Assembly: GCA_025642075.2 (NCBI GenBank)
Contig: JAODUO010000481.1
Coordinates: 203,501-267,500 of the forward strand
DNA length: 64,000 bases
Source of the DNA: Ridgeia piscesae
Lineage: Eukaryota; Annelida; Polychaeta; Sabellida; Siboglinidae
Reading direction: 5' to 3'
Shown: piece after piece, positions 12,301 through 24,117 of the stretch
Numbering within the stretch: position 1 is the stretch's first letter
How the letters are laid out: each line of letters starts with the position of its first letter
Made by a program: the position numbers and the translations under genes
Notes under the pieces: generated by a model
Told to the model about the DNA's origin: nothing
Databases searched by the model: none
The model's input: the letters and a program-made list of their open reading frames with translations, nothing else

Positions 12301-15300
12301 TTACATGTGCCATATTCATCCATCTTACTTTATATGCTGTTTTTTAGATTTTTTTGACCCTGTTTGCAAGTGTACATTCAGTGACCTAGAAGCTTACCAT
12401 GGGGTGAGAACTTTGCTTAACTGATCACAAACAGACAAACTGTTTTATCGGTTGATTTTCATCATAATCTATCTTTACTTTTTAGTTATATTGATATGAT
12501 GTACATATAATGCTATGATAGACTTTGTTTCCAGCCAGGTAGTAAACAGAAGATGATGTTATTATATTTTTCAAATGAATAAACTAAACACAGTAAATCA
12601 GATGGAGCGTTTTCCCACAAAGGTTCGACAAGGGTGGGGAAGGGTCGATCTGGTAAGAGAGGCAGCAAGGGAAAGGGACCTGCCCCCAAGAAACTGAAGA
12701 AATCTCCAGAACAGGAGAGCAAAAGCAGCCTCGCAAAGGTATGTTGCAGATGTTGTCAGTTATATGGCATCCTGTCTGATATTGTATCATCTTCAAGGTC
12801 TGTACCATTACTTACCAGGCACTTTCTTGTAAGCAACCATCATATTTACATTCATTGCATGCTTATATAAGAAAACCTGTCTAGCTTCAATCATCTAGGT
12901 CTGATTTTCTTCTTGTTCTTAAAGCCAATGCCAATATTGCGAAGTAAGACTTTCTGTAGCTGCAGCTACTCTTTAGAATATGCTCTCTTTAGTGTTAGAT
13001 TAGTTGAAAATACTGCTGAATACCACCGTCATTAACAACCTCCCTTTACAACCTTATCTATCCATTATAGCGTCCTGGTGTATCAGTCAAACTGTTGACA
13101 ACTGGAATTGTTTATTGACTCTGAGATTGATTAACCCTTTTGTATTGAAGCGCCTCAGAGCTTGGTTTCTAAGGATTTAGGCGCAGTAGAAGTTAAAAAA
13201 TTATAATTTTGACAATTAATTACCGTATTGTCCCTAATAGATGCGCAGTGCGCGAGTGGAAAGGCTTGGGTGCGCATCTATTTATTTCTGAAAAGTGGGT
13301 CGAATGCTGTTACCCGCTATATTGGCTTCTAAACAGAGTAGATAACTAATCCACGATGTGGCGCCACTGAAGTTCACATATGTACAGCGCCTCCAAGTGA
13401 ATAACCCGAGAAATACTTCTTTTTAAATCAACATTTTACTGCGTAATGCTTTCGGTACAATCTACGTGTTCTTCAAATTGCTTTAATAATGTTAAATAAA
13501 CATAATGTGAATATAAAGTGGATTTACTGCATGTAAAATTAAGTTGCTTTGGCCATGTGCATCAGAAATGGCAAATCAGTGTTGACATACGATGTCAATA
13601 ACGATGTACGTGGCCCTGACTAGAACTGTATAGAACCATGAGTCAATAACATACGCAATTATTCAAATTGTCAATTGACTGACTTATTGATAGAAGCAAA
13701 GCTTATTAATTGAGACACGTCTGAATATGAATTTATATGACAGTTACTCTAACTTATTCTTGTTATCTAAGTTGGTTGATGCCAGTCGCACTCCGCACCC
13801 GCGGGCAATTCATCTGGAATGGAGTTGTGAAATGGATGACAATCTCAACTTTGTCTCTACTCAAATTCGTTTGCATAATTCCATCGAATTTGTAATTGTT
13901 TGCCTTGCTTGATGCAATAAAATATGCAAGCAACACTGTATGTTGTTTCGTTGTTGTCGCTCAGAAACTTTACGCGAACCGTCGGCGTTTAATCCAACGT
14001 AAACAAATCTGCCATGTGTTTGATAAACATGAGGCCTCTTTCTGATAGTACCATAAAATAAAGCCTTCTTTGTGGTAAGCATTTACATTTACCATATATT
14101 TACTTATGAAAGTCTTACCAGTAACGGTTTGGTTGCCATACCCATAATTATTATTTTGGAATAGCATTAGTCTGGGCGACATCTTTGCTATAATTGTAGC
14201 CTCTACTGTGTTGCATTTTTTGCATCACTCCTTAAATAAAGTTTATAAAAAAGGGGTGGGCGTCTATTAGGTAGTGCGCGTCTATTAAAGACAATACGGT
14301 AGTTACTTTGAAAATTATCTGTTGTGCATATGCCCTGAATGTTCACTCATACACACATACACACAGTGAATGTTTAATATTAAATTTATATAATATATAT
14401 ATATATATTCATGATTGTCAGTCAGCACTATGAAAAGTAAGCACTTTTTATTAATTGTACTGCAGCTATTAGTAAGACTATCCCTGTATGAGGCCAGTAT
14501 ATGTGCAATGATGCAGCATTAGGGGAGTGATTGGTGACAATGGTGTGATGTGTTGCCAGAGTCAACTCGCCTACAGCCTCCTCTACTGCATGTGGGTCGT
14601 CACGCAGAAGGCAAAGACTGCCCGCGACCTTGACCAGCCGGAACTAGTGGTCAGTCTCGCCCTGTTTGCCCTCGAGATGTGTCGCCTGCGCACGGTGGCG
14701 CCCCGCAACAGTGTGCGGGCGATGGAGCACAGCTGGCTGCTGAAGCTCGAGACACAGCTGTGCAACTTCCTGTTGACGTGTGACGATGCAACGACCTCGC
14801 GACCCATCAGTGTCTACGTGAATGCCCTGTGTGCGGTCAGGTGTCGGTTCTATGACGGCGCCTACCCCCTGGTGCTGCTTGACCTGCTGCTGCGACACAC
14901 AGCGACGCGTGACAGCGACACGCATCGCGACGCTGTTGTACACATCTGTGCTGACCTCCTGCTTGACTCGCGCAACCCCCTCGAGAAGTTCACCCTACCT
15001 ACCAGCTCTCTCTTCGACATCTTCATGGACAGTAGGTCTCTTTGTGTTGGTGGTGTCATGTAACTTACAGCCTCTCATAGTTTACTGCCTACCCCTATCA
15101 TATTACAAAAGGTCAAGGTAAATTCTTGCATAGCACAGTATCCTAATAACTGCTCAAGGTTGCTTTAAATGAATTAATTATTATTAACAAAATTGTTTGG
15201 TGTTTCATAAATCAGAGACATTGTATCTCATAATTTCTGACATACAAACTGCAATTTATTTTCATTATTCAAATCCTTACTGTAAAAATGTATTGTTGCT

Positions 15301-18299
15301 GTGCATTTTCCTTACCTTGAATGATGAATCATAATATTAGAAAATTATAGATGTCATTCACCAAGGTATTACCCAAAACACTTTTCTACCAAATTATCCC
15401 TATAATGTATGTACTTTATTACACATCTGACTGATCATATTATAATGTTGGCACATGTTAAGTAACAAACTTATGACAATTTGGTCTTTCCTGAACAGTA
15501 ACCACTTGATGCAGCCTAAGCATGCAACAGTAATTGCTGGCTGCTCTGTCATTCATTCAGCACAGTTACAGAATCACTTATAGCCCTATGGTGGTAAATA
15601 TGTTAGTCATTTCACAACGTGTCTTTTTTTACACACGAGACAGATGTTTTAGATTAATTTTAAATCATTTTTTTTATCCAAATTATTACTATTCTTGTTG
15701 TATGTTGCTGTTAGTGGTTGTTTTAATGTTTGTAGTTCTTGTTAAACGCATATTTTGTGGGACCTATTAAACTTCATTAACGTTTTTGTCCTTTCCCCTA
15801 AATTTCAGTGTATTGATATGCTGTGTGCTAACTTTCCAGTGCATTAACATCCATGTTGTAAGAAATATGCGGCTTGTAACAGTGTATGTTAATGCTACTG
15901 AAAGGTATAGAAGTGTGTAATAACATAAATCAAAATACTGCTCATGATACCCTTTTGTTGAATGATGTCTTACTTTCTATCATTTAACACAGCAACATTC
16001 TGTTACAAAGTACTATTCCTGTATATTCCTGGTAGAAGAAAAGATACCTTTATTTAATTCATCAATAATAGATGTACGAAGGTTTGTATTTTAAACAATA
16101 CATATTCTAGTGTCTATGTCTATATTGATTGGTTCTGGGTTTAGAAATCTTTTTGAATTGATGACTTTTAATGTCTAAAATCCAGAGACGTAAAAGATGA
16201 TGCACGAGTATGTCATGACATTGCACTATTTGGTCATGTGACACTGCACAGTTTGGTCATGTGACACTGCTGATTGTTGCAGCACTGATGGAGCCAGCGA
16301 CGGAGAGGAAGCGACATCGTGACTTCGCCCTGCGGAAACTACACACAGTGGTCAGCACATTCATGCAGCTGGCAGACGGCGACAACAGAGAACATCTACG
16401 CATGCTCATTGCGGTAGGCAGCCACTTCCACAAGTAACAAACAAGTTCATCCACCAGAAGTGATAACTTGGTAGTTCATAAAGGCCATTAGTTCAATGTC
16501 ATTATTGCTAACATAGTTCAGTTTTATGTGACAGAGATCACTACATACATATAACTGAGTAAACCCATAGAAAGTGCAATAGACTTTAAAAACCTAAAAT
16601 CTGTACATATCTATCCTAGGGCCTAGTTTTGAAACATTGATGCAAAAGCATCTAGGAGTATCTTAATATACACACATACACTGTATCATTTATTACAGAT
16701 AGATTAGTCATTGTTTCATGACTAAGACAACATATACCTGTGTAATGAAATTAGTGTACTTTTAACCCGAGGTCAGGTGATTACTTGGTTTGGTACCAAG
16801 GTTGTTTTTATTCATTCCAAATTATCTACCATGTCTCCTTGTTCCACATTATCCAGCAGATGACACTGTAATGTTTACCTAGTCTTGAGTGGAATGGCCA
16901 ACGTTGTCAGTGAAATCAAACAGTTAGCAGACTTACTAACTATGTGACATACACTGATTCGTTCCATAGTGTTAAGACACAGGTACAGAAAACTTTATTA
17001 ATCTTTAAGGTCTGATTATTTTATTATAACATCATTACTACTGAAAACTTAGATATATGAATTAATAATCAAGTGCAGGGGACTATATTTACTTTCAAGC
17101 ACTGGTTAATAGATTTACATACAAAGATTGAGAGAAGTGTTTAGGTTTTGAGTTTTGCTGTGTGTGACAGTTGTTAAAGTTTATGTGTGCACTTGCAGGT
17201 TCTCAACCACTTTGAGAGCATTGATGTTGAGAACGTGGCCCTGCTCAGGATGATCCAGCAAGTAGTGCGAGAGCAGGCCACCAAACTAAGTCTGCGTCAG
17301 ACGCTGGTTGCAGCGACACTTCGACTTGTTCTCCATGTCTTCAAGTCGTACAAGCAGACAGAGACATACAACATACAACGCTTCACTGCCGAGAACCGTC
17401 TGAGTGACCGAGAGTTTGTATTCCGACTGGCACGCCAGATGGGCACATCTAGTCTGAAGTTGTTCATTGGACAGTGGGAGGAAATCTTCTCCAACGATGA
17501 CATGCAGGAACTTATCATGATGTTCGCGCCTCAGATTCGTGAATATAAGTCGATTCCGTGCAATGTCGTTGCCATTATTCTGCAGGTCTACAGCTGCAAG
17601 AAGCCCCACAATGAGTCGGCCTGCGAACTGCTCTCATTGTTCACACCCGGTGATGCTAACTACCAACAAGCAGTCGCAATGATTCGCACAAATCTGCACC
17701 ATTTCCACCCGAACGCGATCTTTGAGCTTGCAAAGCGGCAACAGGAACTGAACGTCGCCAACAGCGGCGACAAAACCGGAGCCCTGATGGACGAAAACAC
17801 ATTCTCGATCGTTGAACACGCACTCGAGAACATCCAGGTGACGTCGGACAGCACGAACGCAAAGACCTTGGAGCACATCGGGTGGATGTACCGGTGCTGC
17901 GGCGGTGGCAGCAGCAAGCCAAAGGACGTCGCCAAGTCGGCGCTGTTCACGCGTATGATCCGCATGCTGTGCGAGAACGCGTGCTACAGCCCGGACGTTT
18001 TGCTCGTCATGCTCGAGTGCCTCGACAAAGTACCGGGAATGACACGACACATCGTAGCGCTCGGCACGACCCTCCTCTCGGCCTACCTCCACTACTTCGA
18101 TCGCCGCTTCTCCGAATGCTCACACGCGACCTACGCGAATGTGATTGGCGAGATGCAGCGCGCACGGCTCCAGTGCCGACAGTACGTCAAGGACGGCGAC
18201 ACGCAGTTTGGGGACATCGTCGTTGCCGCCGTCCGAACGTCGCACGCGGGCAAAAAGAAGTTGCAGAAGATGTTGGGGAAAGAATTCCCCACTAGCTAA
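45..18299 (+). CDS. ZSWIM4/5/6-type SWIM zinc-finger protein, 17 exons
   Basis: Exons by splice sites and phase: 45-240, 1579-1799, 2167-2299, 2551-2744, 3047-3173, 4064-4241, 4649-4797, 5187-5334, 5746-5845, 9315-9427, 9941-10073, 11994-12099, 12348-12403, 12643-12738, 14560-15031, 16283-16413, 17199-18299. All junctions keep frame and give 1217 residues, close to the vertebrate ZSWIM5/6 length. Family blocks occur in order: LWSFP and an RGI...QVGF block (residues ~140-190), SWIM finger, RDQLQK block (exon 5), GAPDPT (exon 6), and a C-terminal block ending in GKKKL...F. Family members are thought to act as substrate receptors of cullin-RING ligases; that role is inferred here, not seen. The middle (exons 7-14) is divergent. 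Start: ATG 45 is the first Met after an in-frame stop at 39; ATG 141 is an alternative. Least certain are exon 1 and the acceptor of exon 14, which has a poor pyrimidine tract. Confidence 0.85.
680..1265 (+). mobile_element. Decayed RTE-type non-LTR retrotransposon 3' fragment (family A)
   Basis: Sits in ZSWIM-like intron 1. It matches the 3' end of the better-preserved copy at 62.4-62.9 kb piece by piece: TTTCAAGGGTAAC, GACAAGTCTAC, TACTTCCAGCAA, GGGCACTC, CAAAGAACAAG, GTGGACCTGGGCA, and the terminal block with AGCATGCTGAGGCC. Many indels and stops; no coding capacity remains. Confidence 0.7.
2551..2744 (+). CDS. SWIM zinc-finger exon (exon 4) of the ZSWIM-like gene
   Basis: Acceptor after TTGTTCAG, donor AAG|GTACAT. 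It completes a codon begun in exon 3 and ends in phase 0. The exon encodes residues ~184-248 and contains a CxC-x3-CxH metal-binding motif (CKC at ~226-228, CPH at ~232-234), followed by a helix with VIAAVVYRIRHPEK, a hallmark of ZSWIM4/5/6. Human members space the second pair further from the first; here an extra Cys at ~223 could replace the first ligand, so the exact zinc ligands are open. Confidence 0.85.
3366..3434. repeat. (AT)n microsatellite flanked by an 11-bp inverted repeat
   Basis: Two AT runs in ZSWIM-like intron 5. The second is bracketed by TATGGAAATGT and its reverse complement, so the RNA or single strand could fold into a hairpin. Confidence 0.7.
5846..7689. repeat. 41-bp minisatellite, about 45 units, starting at a 5' splice site
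   Basis: Fills the first half of ZSWIM-like intron 9. The unit reads GAAGGTTTGTTTGTAAG, a variable NNTTGCCAT block, then a G-rich GGGGGAGTATGGT. The first unit begins with the last bases of exon 9 and its donor (GCGAAG|GTTTGTAAGG), so every unit carries a copy of that donor plus a GTAAG. Main variants are GCTTGCCATAAGG, AGTTGCCATGAGAGG, ACTTGCCATGAGG and TCTTTCCATGAGTGG. A three-unit block near 6714-6830 recurs near 7284-7400. The last unit ends in TGCAG|GTAAAAT. Confidence 0.95.
7783..9207. repeat. 33-bp minisatellite, about 43 units, in ZSWIM-like intron 9
   Basis: The unit is GACTACTGCAAACAACAATC followed by ACACTACACGCCT, with variants ACACTGCAGGCCT and ACACTGGAGGCCT in the right third. 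The unit length is a multiple of three and lacks stops in some frames, so long repetitive reading frames appear on both strands; these are not treated as genes. It ends about 100 bp before the acceptor of exon 10. Confidence 0.95.
11545..11615. repeat. Dispersed-repeat fragment with CGCGTTATA motifs
   Basis: Three CGCGTTATA motifs and a GGCACGGCTGTATA end lie in ZSWIM-like intron 11, preceded by TGGGGTCCACGA. Parts of the same sequence occur at 10807-10860 in direct orientation. This looks like the edge of a MITE-type element, but no inverted partner was found. Confidence 0.4.
11714..11766. repeat. 24-bp tandem duplication
   Basis: Two head-to-tail copies of a block starting TACTGCCAAAGGACACAG in ZSWIM-like intron 11. 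Confidence 0.85.
13221..14301. mobile_element. Non-autonomous TIR DNA transposon, TA target duplication
   Basis: Ends CCGTATTGTC (13223) and GACAATACGG (to 14299) are inverted copies; each is flanked by TA. Similarity continues inward with AATAGA(C/T)GCGC motifs on both sides. The 1.08-kb interior shows no transposase. The TA duplication points to a Tc1/mariner-like or related superfamily, but the exact family is not recognised. It lies in ZSWIM-like intron 14. Confidence 0.75.
14560..15031 (+). CDS. ZSWIM-like exon 15, helical repeat region
   Basis: A 472-base exon in phase 0 after TTGCCAG, donor GACA|GTAGGT. It encodes residues ~651-807, mostly amphipathic helices (for example SLALFALEMCRLRT), the position where ZSWIM proteins carry alpha-solenoid segments. 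Codons are strongly G/C-ending, unlike the surrounding introns, which supports coding. The preceding short exon supplies a Lys/Gly/Ser-rich linker (KGRSGKRGSKGKGP). Confidence 0.8.
17199..18299 (+). CDS. ZSWIM-like terminal exon 17
   Basis: A 1101-base exon after CACTTGCAG, phase 0, ending in TAA at 18297-18299; residues ~852-1217. The last 70 residues follow the ZSWIM4/5/6 C-terminal block: a YxxxxxxR helix, a second helix with MQRARL, a TQF motif, then GKKKLQKMLGKEF. Third codon positions are strongly C/G-biased. It is the most secure exon of the gene. Confidence 0.92.
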   Translation, partial: VLNHFESIDVENVALLRMIQQVVREQATKLSLRQTLVAATLRLVLHVFKSYKQTETYNIQRFTAENRLSDREFVFRLARQMGTSSLKLFIGQWEEIFSNDDMQELIMMFAPQIREYKSIPCNVVAIILQVYSCKKPHNESACELLSLFTPGDANYQQAVAMIRTNLHHFHPNAIFELAKRQQELNVANSGDKTGALMDENTFSIVEHALENIQVTSDSTNAKTLEHIGWMYRCCGGGSSKPKDVAKSALFTRMIRMLCENACYSPDVLLVMLECLDKVPGMTRHIVALGTTLLSAYLHYFDRRFSECSHATYANVIGEMQRARLQCRQYVKDGDTQFGDIVVAAVRTSHAGKKKLQKMLGKEFPTS

Positions 18300-19514
18300 C
18301 AGCTGGGGAAGGTTTCCCTGCCAGCTAGTGGTTGGAGGAAGTATTCCTTGCCACCTATGGGCGACAGACATACGAACTGAAAGTGCCACATAATGTGCAA
18401 AGTGCAAATATTGCCAACAGTCTTGGGCAGTGTAACCGGTATGCTATAACGGGAGCGAACTGACTGTTGTTTTGTTCTGTGATGAATACGTTTGACATTA
18501 AGCTCAAGGTTTCGTCTTTGCCGACTTCCGCAGTTGGTGTCCGTCATTTCAGTTACTCTTCTCTTGCCATTTTTTATTTTGATAGGATGTTTGTGAATTA
18601 CCCCGGTTAATTAGTAATTATAATAGCTAATTAAAATTAACTGAGATAAAATACTTCAGCGGAAGTCGGTGCCAAATACGTGGTAGTTATGCGGGTGTCG
18701 CCAGTGTGCACTTGCAAGTCGGACTGCACTGGCACTGAAATGGTGCTACCAAAATACTCAGTAGGAACACGGTAAACCAGCGACAGGAGGAGAGGAGCAA
18801 TGCTTAGTAACGTTGTCAGATATCCACTCCTGATGCTTGATGTAAACATTGGTGAATTTGATAGCTGTGACCCGAGTCATTTAAGCTTTTTCTTAGTTGT
18901 AGTCGAGTTTGAAATATGACAGTAAATCAGTCAGTGCGACTAATTTGCATGCAGTGAAACTGTAAATGACTCAAATAAAAATGGTTTGTTTGCATGCCAC
19001 GTGGCAGCACGTGGAGTGTGAACGCCGTCAGCCTGATGACAGCAGTGCTGAGTGAAATTATTATTTCTCACGTTTACGGGTATCTTCAGTGCAGGTTTTT
19101 CTGTGTATATTTTTACAAGATCATCCCGCGTAGATATACGCTAATTTGTTGTCAGAACTTGATCTGATGTACTCAGATTGTGTTGTATGTAATCAAGTAA
19201 ATTATGTTTGTACTTGGATCTCTTGTGTTGATGGGTGTTGTTTTGTCCAGTCTAACAATTGCGTTTTAGAAACACTAAAATGGATTCTTAAGCAACAGAC
19301 AATAACTGCCAGATTCTACTATGTGACCGGGTCGCAAACGCCAAGACATCAACTGTCATGCTTCCCGGTTCTTGTATCTAGAGTATTGTTGATATTAATA
19401 CATGTTTCACTCAAAAGATGGCACCACTGTAATGATTTATTTTCCAAACTGCAACAACAAAATCGGTGGTCGGTGGTTCGGTACTGATACTGCGACTGTG
19501 TCGAAACTTGGGCT
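18300..19514 (+). other. 3' region of the ZSWIM-like gene, no further gene seen
   Basis: Follows the TAA stop. Candidate polyadenylation signals are ATTAAA at 18630 and AATAAA at 18974-18979. An inverted repeat (CCACTAGCT / AGCTAGTGG, 18289-18331) spans the stop codon. Nothing else recognised. Confidence 0.5.
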
Positions 19515-19915
19515 ATTACATTCACCCTATATCGCCTGCCCCATTCCTATATGAACAAGTCGAAGACAAAAGTGATAATGGAAAACGACACACCAATATA
19601 TGTCAACAACACTCAGATCGAGAACGTTGAATGCTACATCTACCTGGGACAGAGATACAGCATCAGAGACAAAAAATAAGACAAGGAGATTCAAAGATGA
19701 ATCACAGCATTCGCCAAGCACCGTGACATATTCAAGAGCAACATTGGAACATGATTGTAGAGATAAGTCTACAACTCATGCGTACTTCCAGCTATGACAC
19801 ACGGAAGGGTACCATCTGGCAGAGGATAGCGCAAGATAGGCAGATGTGGAAGCAGCATGCTGAGGCCTTCGCCCAACTACGGGACACTGGCTGATGGTGA
19901 TATATTCAAAGTTCT
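19515..19915 (+). mobile_element. RTE-type retrotransposon fragment (family A, second copy)
   Basis: Matches 62.2-62.85 kb: GAAAACGACACACCAATATA, GTCAACAACACTC, GACAAGGAGATTCAAAGA, GCATTCGCCAAGCACCG, then an internal deletion to TACCATCTGGCAGAGG and GATAGGCAGATGTGGAAGCA. The central several hundred bases present in the 62-kb copy are missing. Confidence 0.75.
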
Positions 19916-20055
19916 CACAAACTATACTTTAACCCGTTGACACATATACGTGTAATTAGGGACTGTTGGTATTATGTATACAATCCGAAAAATCCAGATG
20001 TAAAAATGATAGTGGATACGTCATTCTGTCGTACTACATAGTGTGCAACGACACT

Positions 20056-21691
20056 CAGGCGCGTAGCTAGGCATACATGCAAGTGGAAGCACTAATTAAT
20101 TATATCGATCTAAATACTGTCATCGGGGTCTGGTGCCCCAAATGTTAAATAGCATGTGTGATGATCCAATCAGTTGACATATAGTGCATTTTAAGTCACA
20201 ATATATCATAGGTAAATGGAACACGCTAAGGAGTTAATAGAAAAATATACAGTATTTTTATTGCGTGAAACATGCTGAAAAGACAGAGGACTTGAACGGT
20301 TAATATACCATATTATACATAGCATATATTTATTATAGTAATTAAACAAAGTTGCAATAGTTAGTCTTTTAATAATAAGCCAAGATAAATAGTGTAAATT
20401 GTACATGTGATGTATCTAAGAGTTCAAACAAGTAGGCCTAAAAGCTGATGTTTTTAAAGAGTTCTATATATTGTCTTCAACATCGGTTCAGTTACTACAC
20501 CCGCCTTCATTACGGGCTAAATAACAATAGGGCTATGCGCCTGTTTTTTCTGATGAGTGAACTGATGAATGATGCATTCAGCATCCAACTCTGTGTCCTT
20601 GTCGACGTGCATCAAGATCAGTCCCGACATGCGCTCCGTTGTCATTGTAGAGCGCAGATAGTTCTTGAGACGCAGCATTGCGATCTACCGTGGCTGTCGA
20701 TACAGACATCACCATCAGTAGTATGACAGCAGTGTACATGCTGGGGTATAGGTCGGGGTTGATTTCTTGAATCGTCGAGTCTGTCTGGTTTCTCTGCGAC
20801 ATTCACCATTTCTCATATTGCTTTCCAGTGATCCACTTCGTTGTGTAGTTCACTCAGATTTCCAGGCATGTCATCGTTGAACACCTCGTATAGTTGGGCT
20901 ATTAAATTCTTTCTGGTGTCATATGCACCAGTTGTTTCGGTGTGATGTAGGCCACCTGAGCTACGTAGCGATCTTGAGCCATTAATGCATGAATGGTTGG
21001 TACATCGCCCTCTTCTTGTAATGACAATGGGGTGTCAGCGGGAACATTTTGCAGTGTCTTTGTTTTCCAGCACGGCCTGCTCGGTTGAACTTCGAATTTC
21101 GCTGCGCCAGCTCTACAGCGCCTTAAAATAATTATAGAAATGTTGTCAGAGGAAGTTGATTTTGGAGTACATGCAAAGTCAAACCTTTGGTTTTACAAAA
21201 TGTAATTCCATGCTTTGCCATTCCCATCTGCCTCCAGATATTCCAGAGCAGATGCTACAGCTGTGAAGGTAGACCTGAATGTGTACAGTGCGTCGGCACG
21301 TCTAGCTCATCTTGTCTCACAGAGCAACTGTAGTTTGGTTTTGTTGTTCATGCCAGTTTTAGCTTCTAATCTTTTAATCTTAGCACATGGACGTGAAAAC
21401 ATTGATAAATTGTTTCTAGTGAATTCGTATTTACCCGGCTGCTAGCTACATTGCCAAGATAGCCTCCAGGCGGAGGCATATCTGTCTGTTCTGTGCACAG
21501 GGGTCTGGAAACTGAGTACAGCTGTACAATGTTGTCAACATGTTGACAAATTGTTATAAGTGAATGATGATGTTTTCGTTGCCAAAGGCTATGAACATAT
21601 TTGGCCATCCTCTGGCCGAAGTGGGCATTTTGTGGTTGCCGTACTGATAGGGAAGCACGTGCGTACGTGCGTACGGCTAGCTACGCCTCTG
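20056..21691 (-). mobile_element. hAT DNA transposon with decayed transposase
   Basis: Left end CAGGCGCGTAGCTAGG and right end CTAGCTACGCCTCTG are inverted copies of the CAGRGGCGTAGC-type terminus of ZMYM1/P52rIPK-like hAT elements. The minus strand inside reads a transposase C-terminus. An 8-bp target duplication is not convincing (ACACT lies on both sides but out of register). At 1.64 kb it is shorter than an autonomous element. Confidence 0.65.
20517..21090 (-). pseudogene. hAT transposase C-terminal relic
   Basis: Read 5'-3' on the minus strand, pieces in shifting frames give VPADTPLSL, then AQLYEVFNDDMPG...ELHNEVDHWKA, a hydrophobic segment ending VMSVSTATVDR, then YLRSTMTTERMSGLILMH and a TAG at 20519-20517. 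The STAT(V/A)(D/E)R block and LRSTM..ERMSGL are the dimerisation-domain signature of hAT transposases. At least two frameshifts and one stop interrupt it. The N-terminal zinc finger and catalytic part are not recognisable. Confidence 0.7.
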
Positions 21692-22940
21692 ACACTAGTT
21701 CAACTTCGAAGTATGCTTGCCATAACATCAGCTTACTGGTATAGCTGATGTATTAGGACGTTCTACGAGAAAACTTAGACTATAATAAAAAGTCATTATA
21801 TATTGATTCATAGTTCGCGCCACTGCATAGGTCGCCGAAAGTCTTGAATTTATTGTACGAGTACCCTCGAATTTCACTGGGTGTTCTTGAATAGGTTTAA
21901 GAACATCAAGCACAATCGTGGTGAATCGTCGACGAAAGAGTAATAGTAATATTTTATTGAACATCTTCGTAAAAATCGATGAATTACAATTTTACGAAAA
22001 CAACATGGCGGTAACACGATTCCACATTCCACGATCGCTAGATGTCGCCACGTGAGTCAATCAGATGCGCTCTTTTTTTGCATATCTGGCTGCTCGCTCG
22101 CTACCGTCCGTAGTGTTGATTTGTATTTCGTTTCCAGCACAGTATTTACTTTATAGTTGACATAATCGCCAAGCGGTGGGTGAATGCAAATTTATATATT
22201 AGTCGTTAGTGGAAATTATAAAATAGGGTAGTGAAAGACCGCCACGCCATGCAAAATGAAATTAAAAATAATTAAACATGTCACATACCTGATACAAGGA
22301 TCATGAGCTCGCCTGTCATTTCCATAAATCGTCATCAGGTTCACAGGCATTGCATGCATAAAACTAAAGAGGCTATGCCAAAATGATAACATTTTGGAAA
22401 GCGAATGAAGGCTGGAATCCCTGGTGTGTGCTTAATTCTGTAAACATTCAGTTTGGGTGTGGTGTGGTGTTTCGACATAAAAGTAGTGTATTTGAAATTT
22501 CTGTTGAAGTTGTATTACAAGAAAGCAAAATACAGTAGGTTGTACCACAGACAGTTCTTCTCCAGTTAGCCACGCCGCGCGCAAATTATGGTCCTCGGAA
22601 GTGACTTGTCTCCTCTCACATGCCTGTCTGGAGGCATCGGACAGCATGACTGGACAGTATAGATCCCAACATACATCCTTGTTTTACCCCGTTGCTAACC
22701 GGGAAGGCATGAGGCATCGCCGTTGTCCAAACCCTGTGCTGCGTGTCCTCGTGAAACTATCTGATCATGTCGAAAACTTGTCATGACAACCCAATTTTGT
22801 AATATATCCCAGAGACTATCGCGGCTCGTCGTGTCAAAGACTGGTCAGATTAAAACTTATTTTAGATCGCAGCTCTACTCCTGGCGTTGTTTGAGATAGC
22901 GAGCTGCAAACATCATGTTTTTGAATTTAATTGAAATTTA
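21692..22940. other. Intergenic stretch, nothing recognised
   Basis: AT-rich DNA without a reading frame showing family motifs, tandem array or clear inverted termini. Confidence 0.5.
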
Positions 22941-24117
22941 TTTCAAACAACAACAACAACTACTAGTAGTAGTACTACATTATACATACAATACAAATTG
23001 TTGAAAAAAAGGTAAAGGAAGTACACTACTTGTTATGTTTACCATTATAATTGCAGAATTATTTATTGAATAAAAAAAACACCCTTATAACAATAAACTA
23101 TCTGAATGTTTAATTTAGTTATCTAATTTATGTTGGCAAAATGGTTTAGGAGTCTAACACATAACTATTCAACAGTCTATTTGTATAACGCTTTTTGAAA
23201 TGATAATTTTTTTACAACTAATCAGTGAATTATCGATGGAGTTCCAAAGTTTAACTCCAGTAACAGAAATAACAACTTCTTGGTATAACCAAAAGTAAAT
23301 TTATGTTTGTTGTGTGTTGCCTGACAATGTGAATCCAAAATAGTTCTAGCCTTCCACCCCTACCAGTTGGTGGGCTGGCCCAGTGCGGGGCATCTTGGGA
23401 AAAGTCCACCATTCTTCCCCAGTTCTTTTCCGAATCGAACAAAGTGAGTCGTGTTTATTTAGTATCGTATATTCTGCTGTTTTATTCGATATTAAGTTGT
23501 CTGTTTATGAGACACCACCTCCTCCTCTCCTCCACCTCACATTTGTGAGTTTTTTTTGCAGTGTGTTACTTGCAATTTATTTGTCATCCAGACATATTCC
23601 TTGTATTTCTTAATAAGCTGTTGACTCTATACTGAATATTTGTGTATTATCAGCTTGATGCTTTGTATATATTTGACTGCTTGTATATGTGTTGGGCTGG
23701 TAGCCCCTCACCTTTGATGTTGTATATTAACAGTTGATATTGTGTATATATATATATGTCTGAATGTTAACTTTGCGTACACAATTACTTGTATACATGC
23801 ATTTCCATGGTATATCTGTTTATACCAACTGGCAATAAATTATGCCCATTACCAACCTTATCTATATGAATTCATTGTCCTTTATTCAACATCAAACGAG
23901 CTGCGGCCACATTTCTTATTTCTAGTTAATTTGCGCACAATACACAACAGAAAACATAAATACACATACTTTTTAAGTTAGTACGTACGTAGATTTGTTC
24001 CAAACTTACATTTATGCCTGCTTGAATATCGTGATTCATGTATTCTGAATAATTTTTGTACATTCATTGGTAACATATAACGATATGCCTTTAACATAAT
24101 TATAGCAGTTTTTAGTT

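Noticed and set aside
12535..12579. Alternative start of ZSWIM-like exon 14 after TTTCCAG
   Set aside because: Good acceptor in the right phase, but it runs into TAA at 12580; the later acceptor at 12642 keeps the frame open.
13727..14182. Short frames inside the TIR element
   Set aside because: No transposase motif; treated as non-coding interior.
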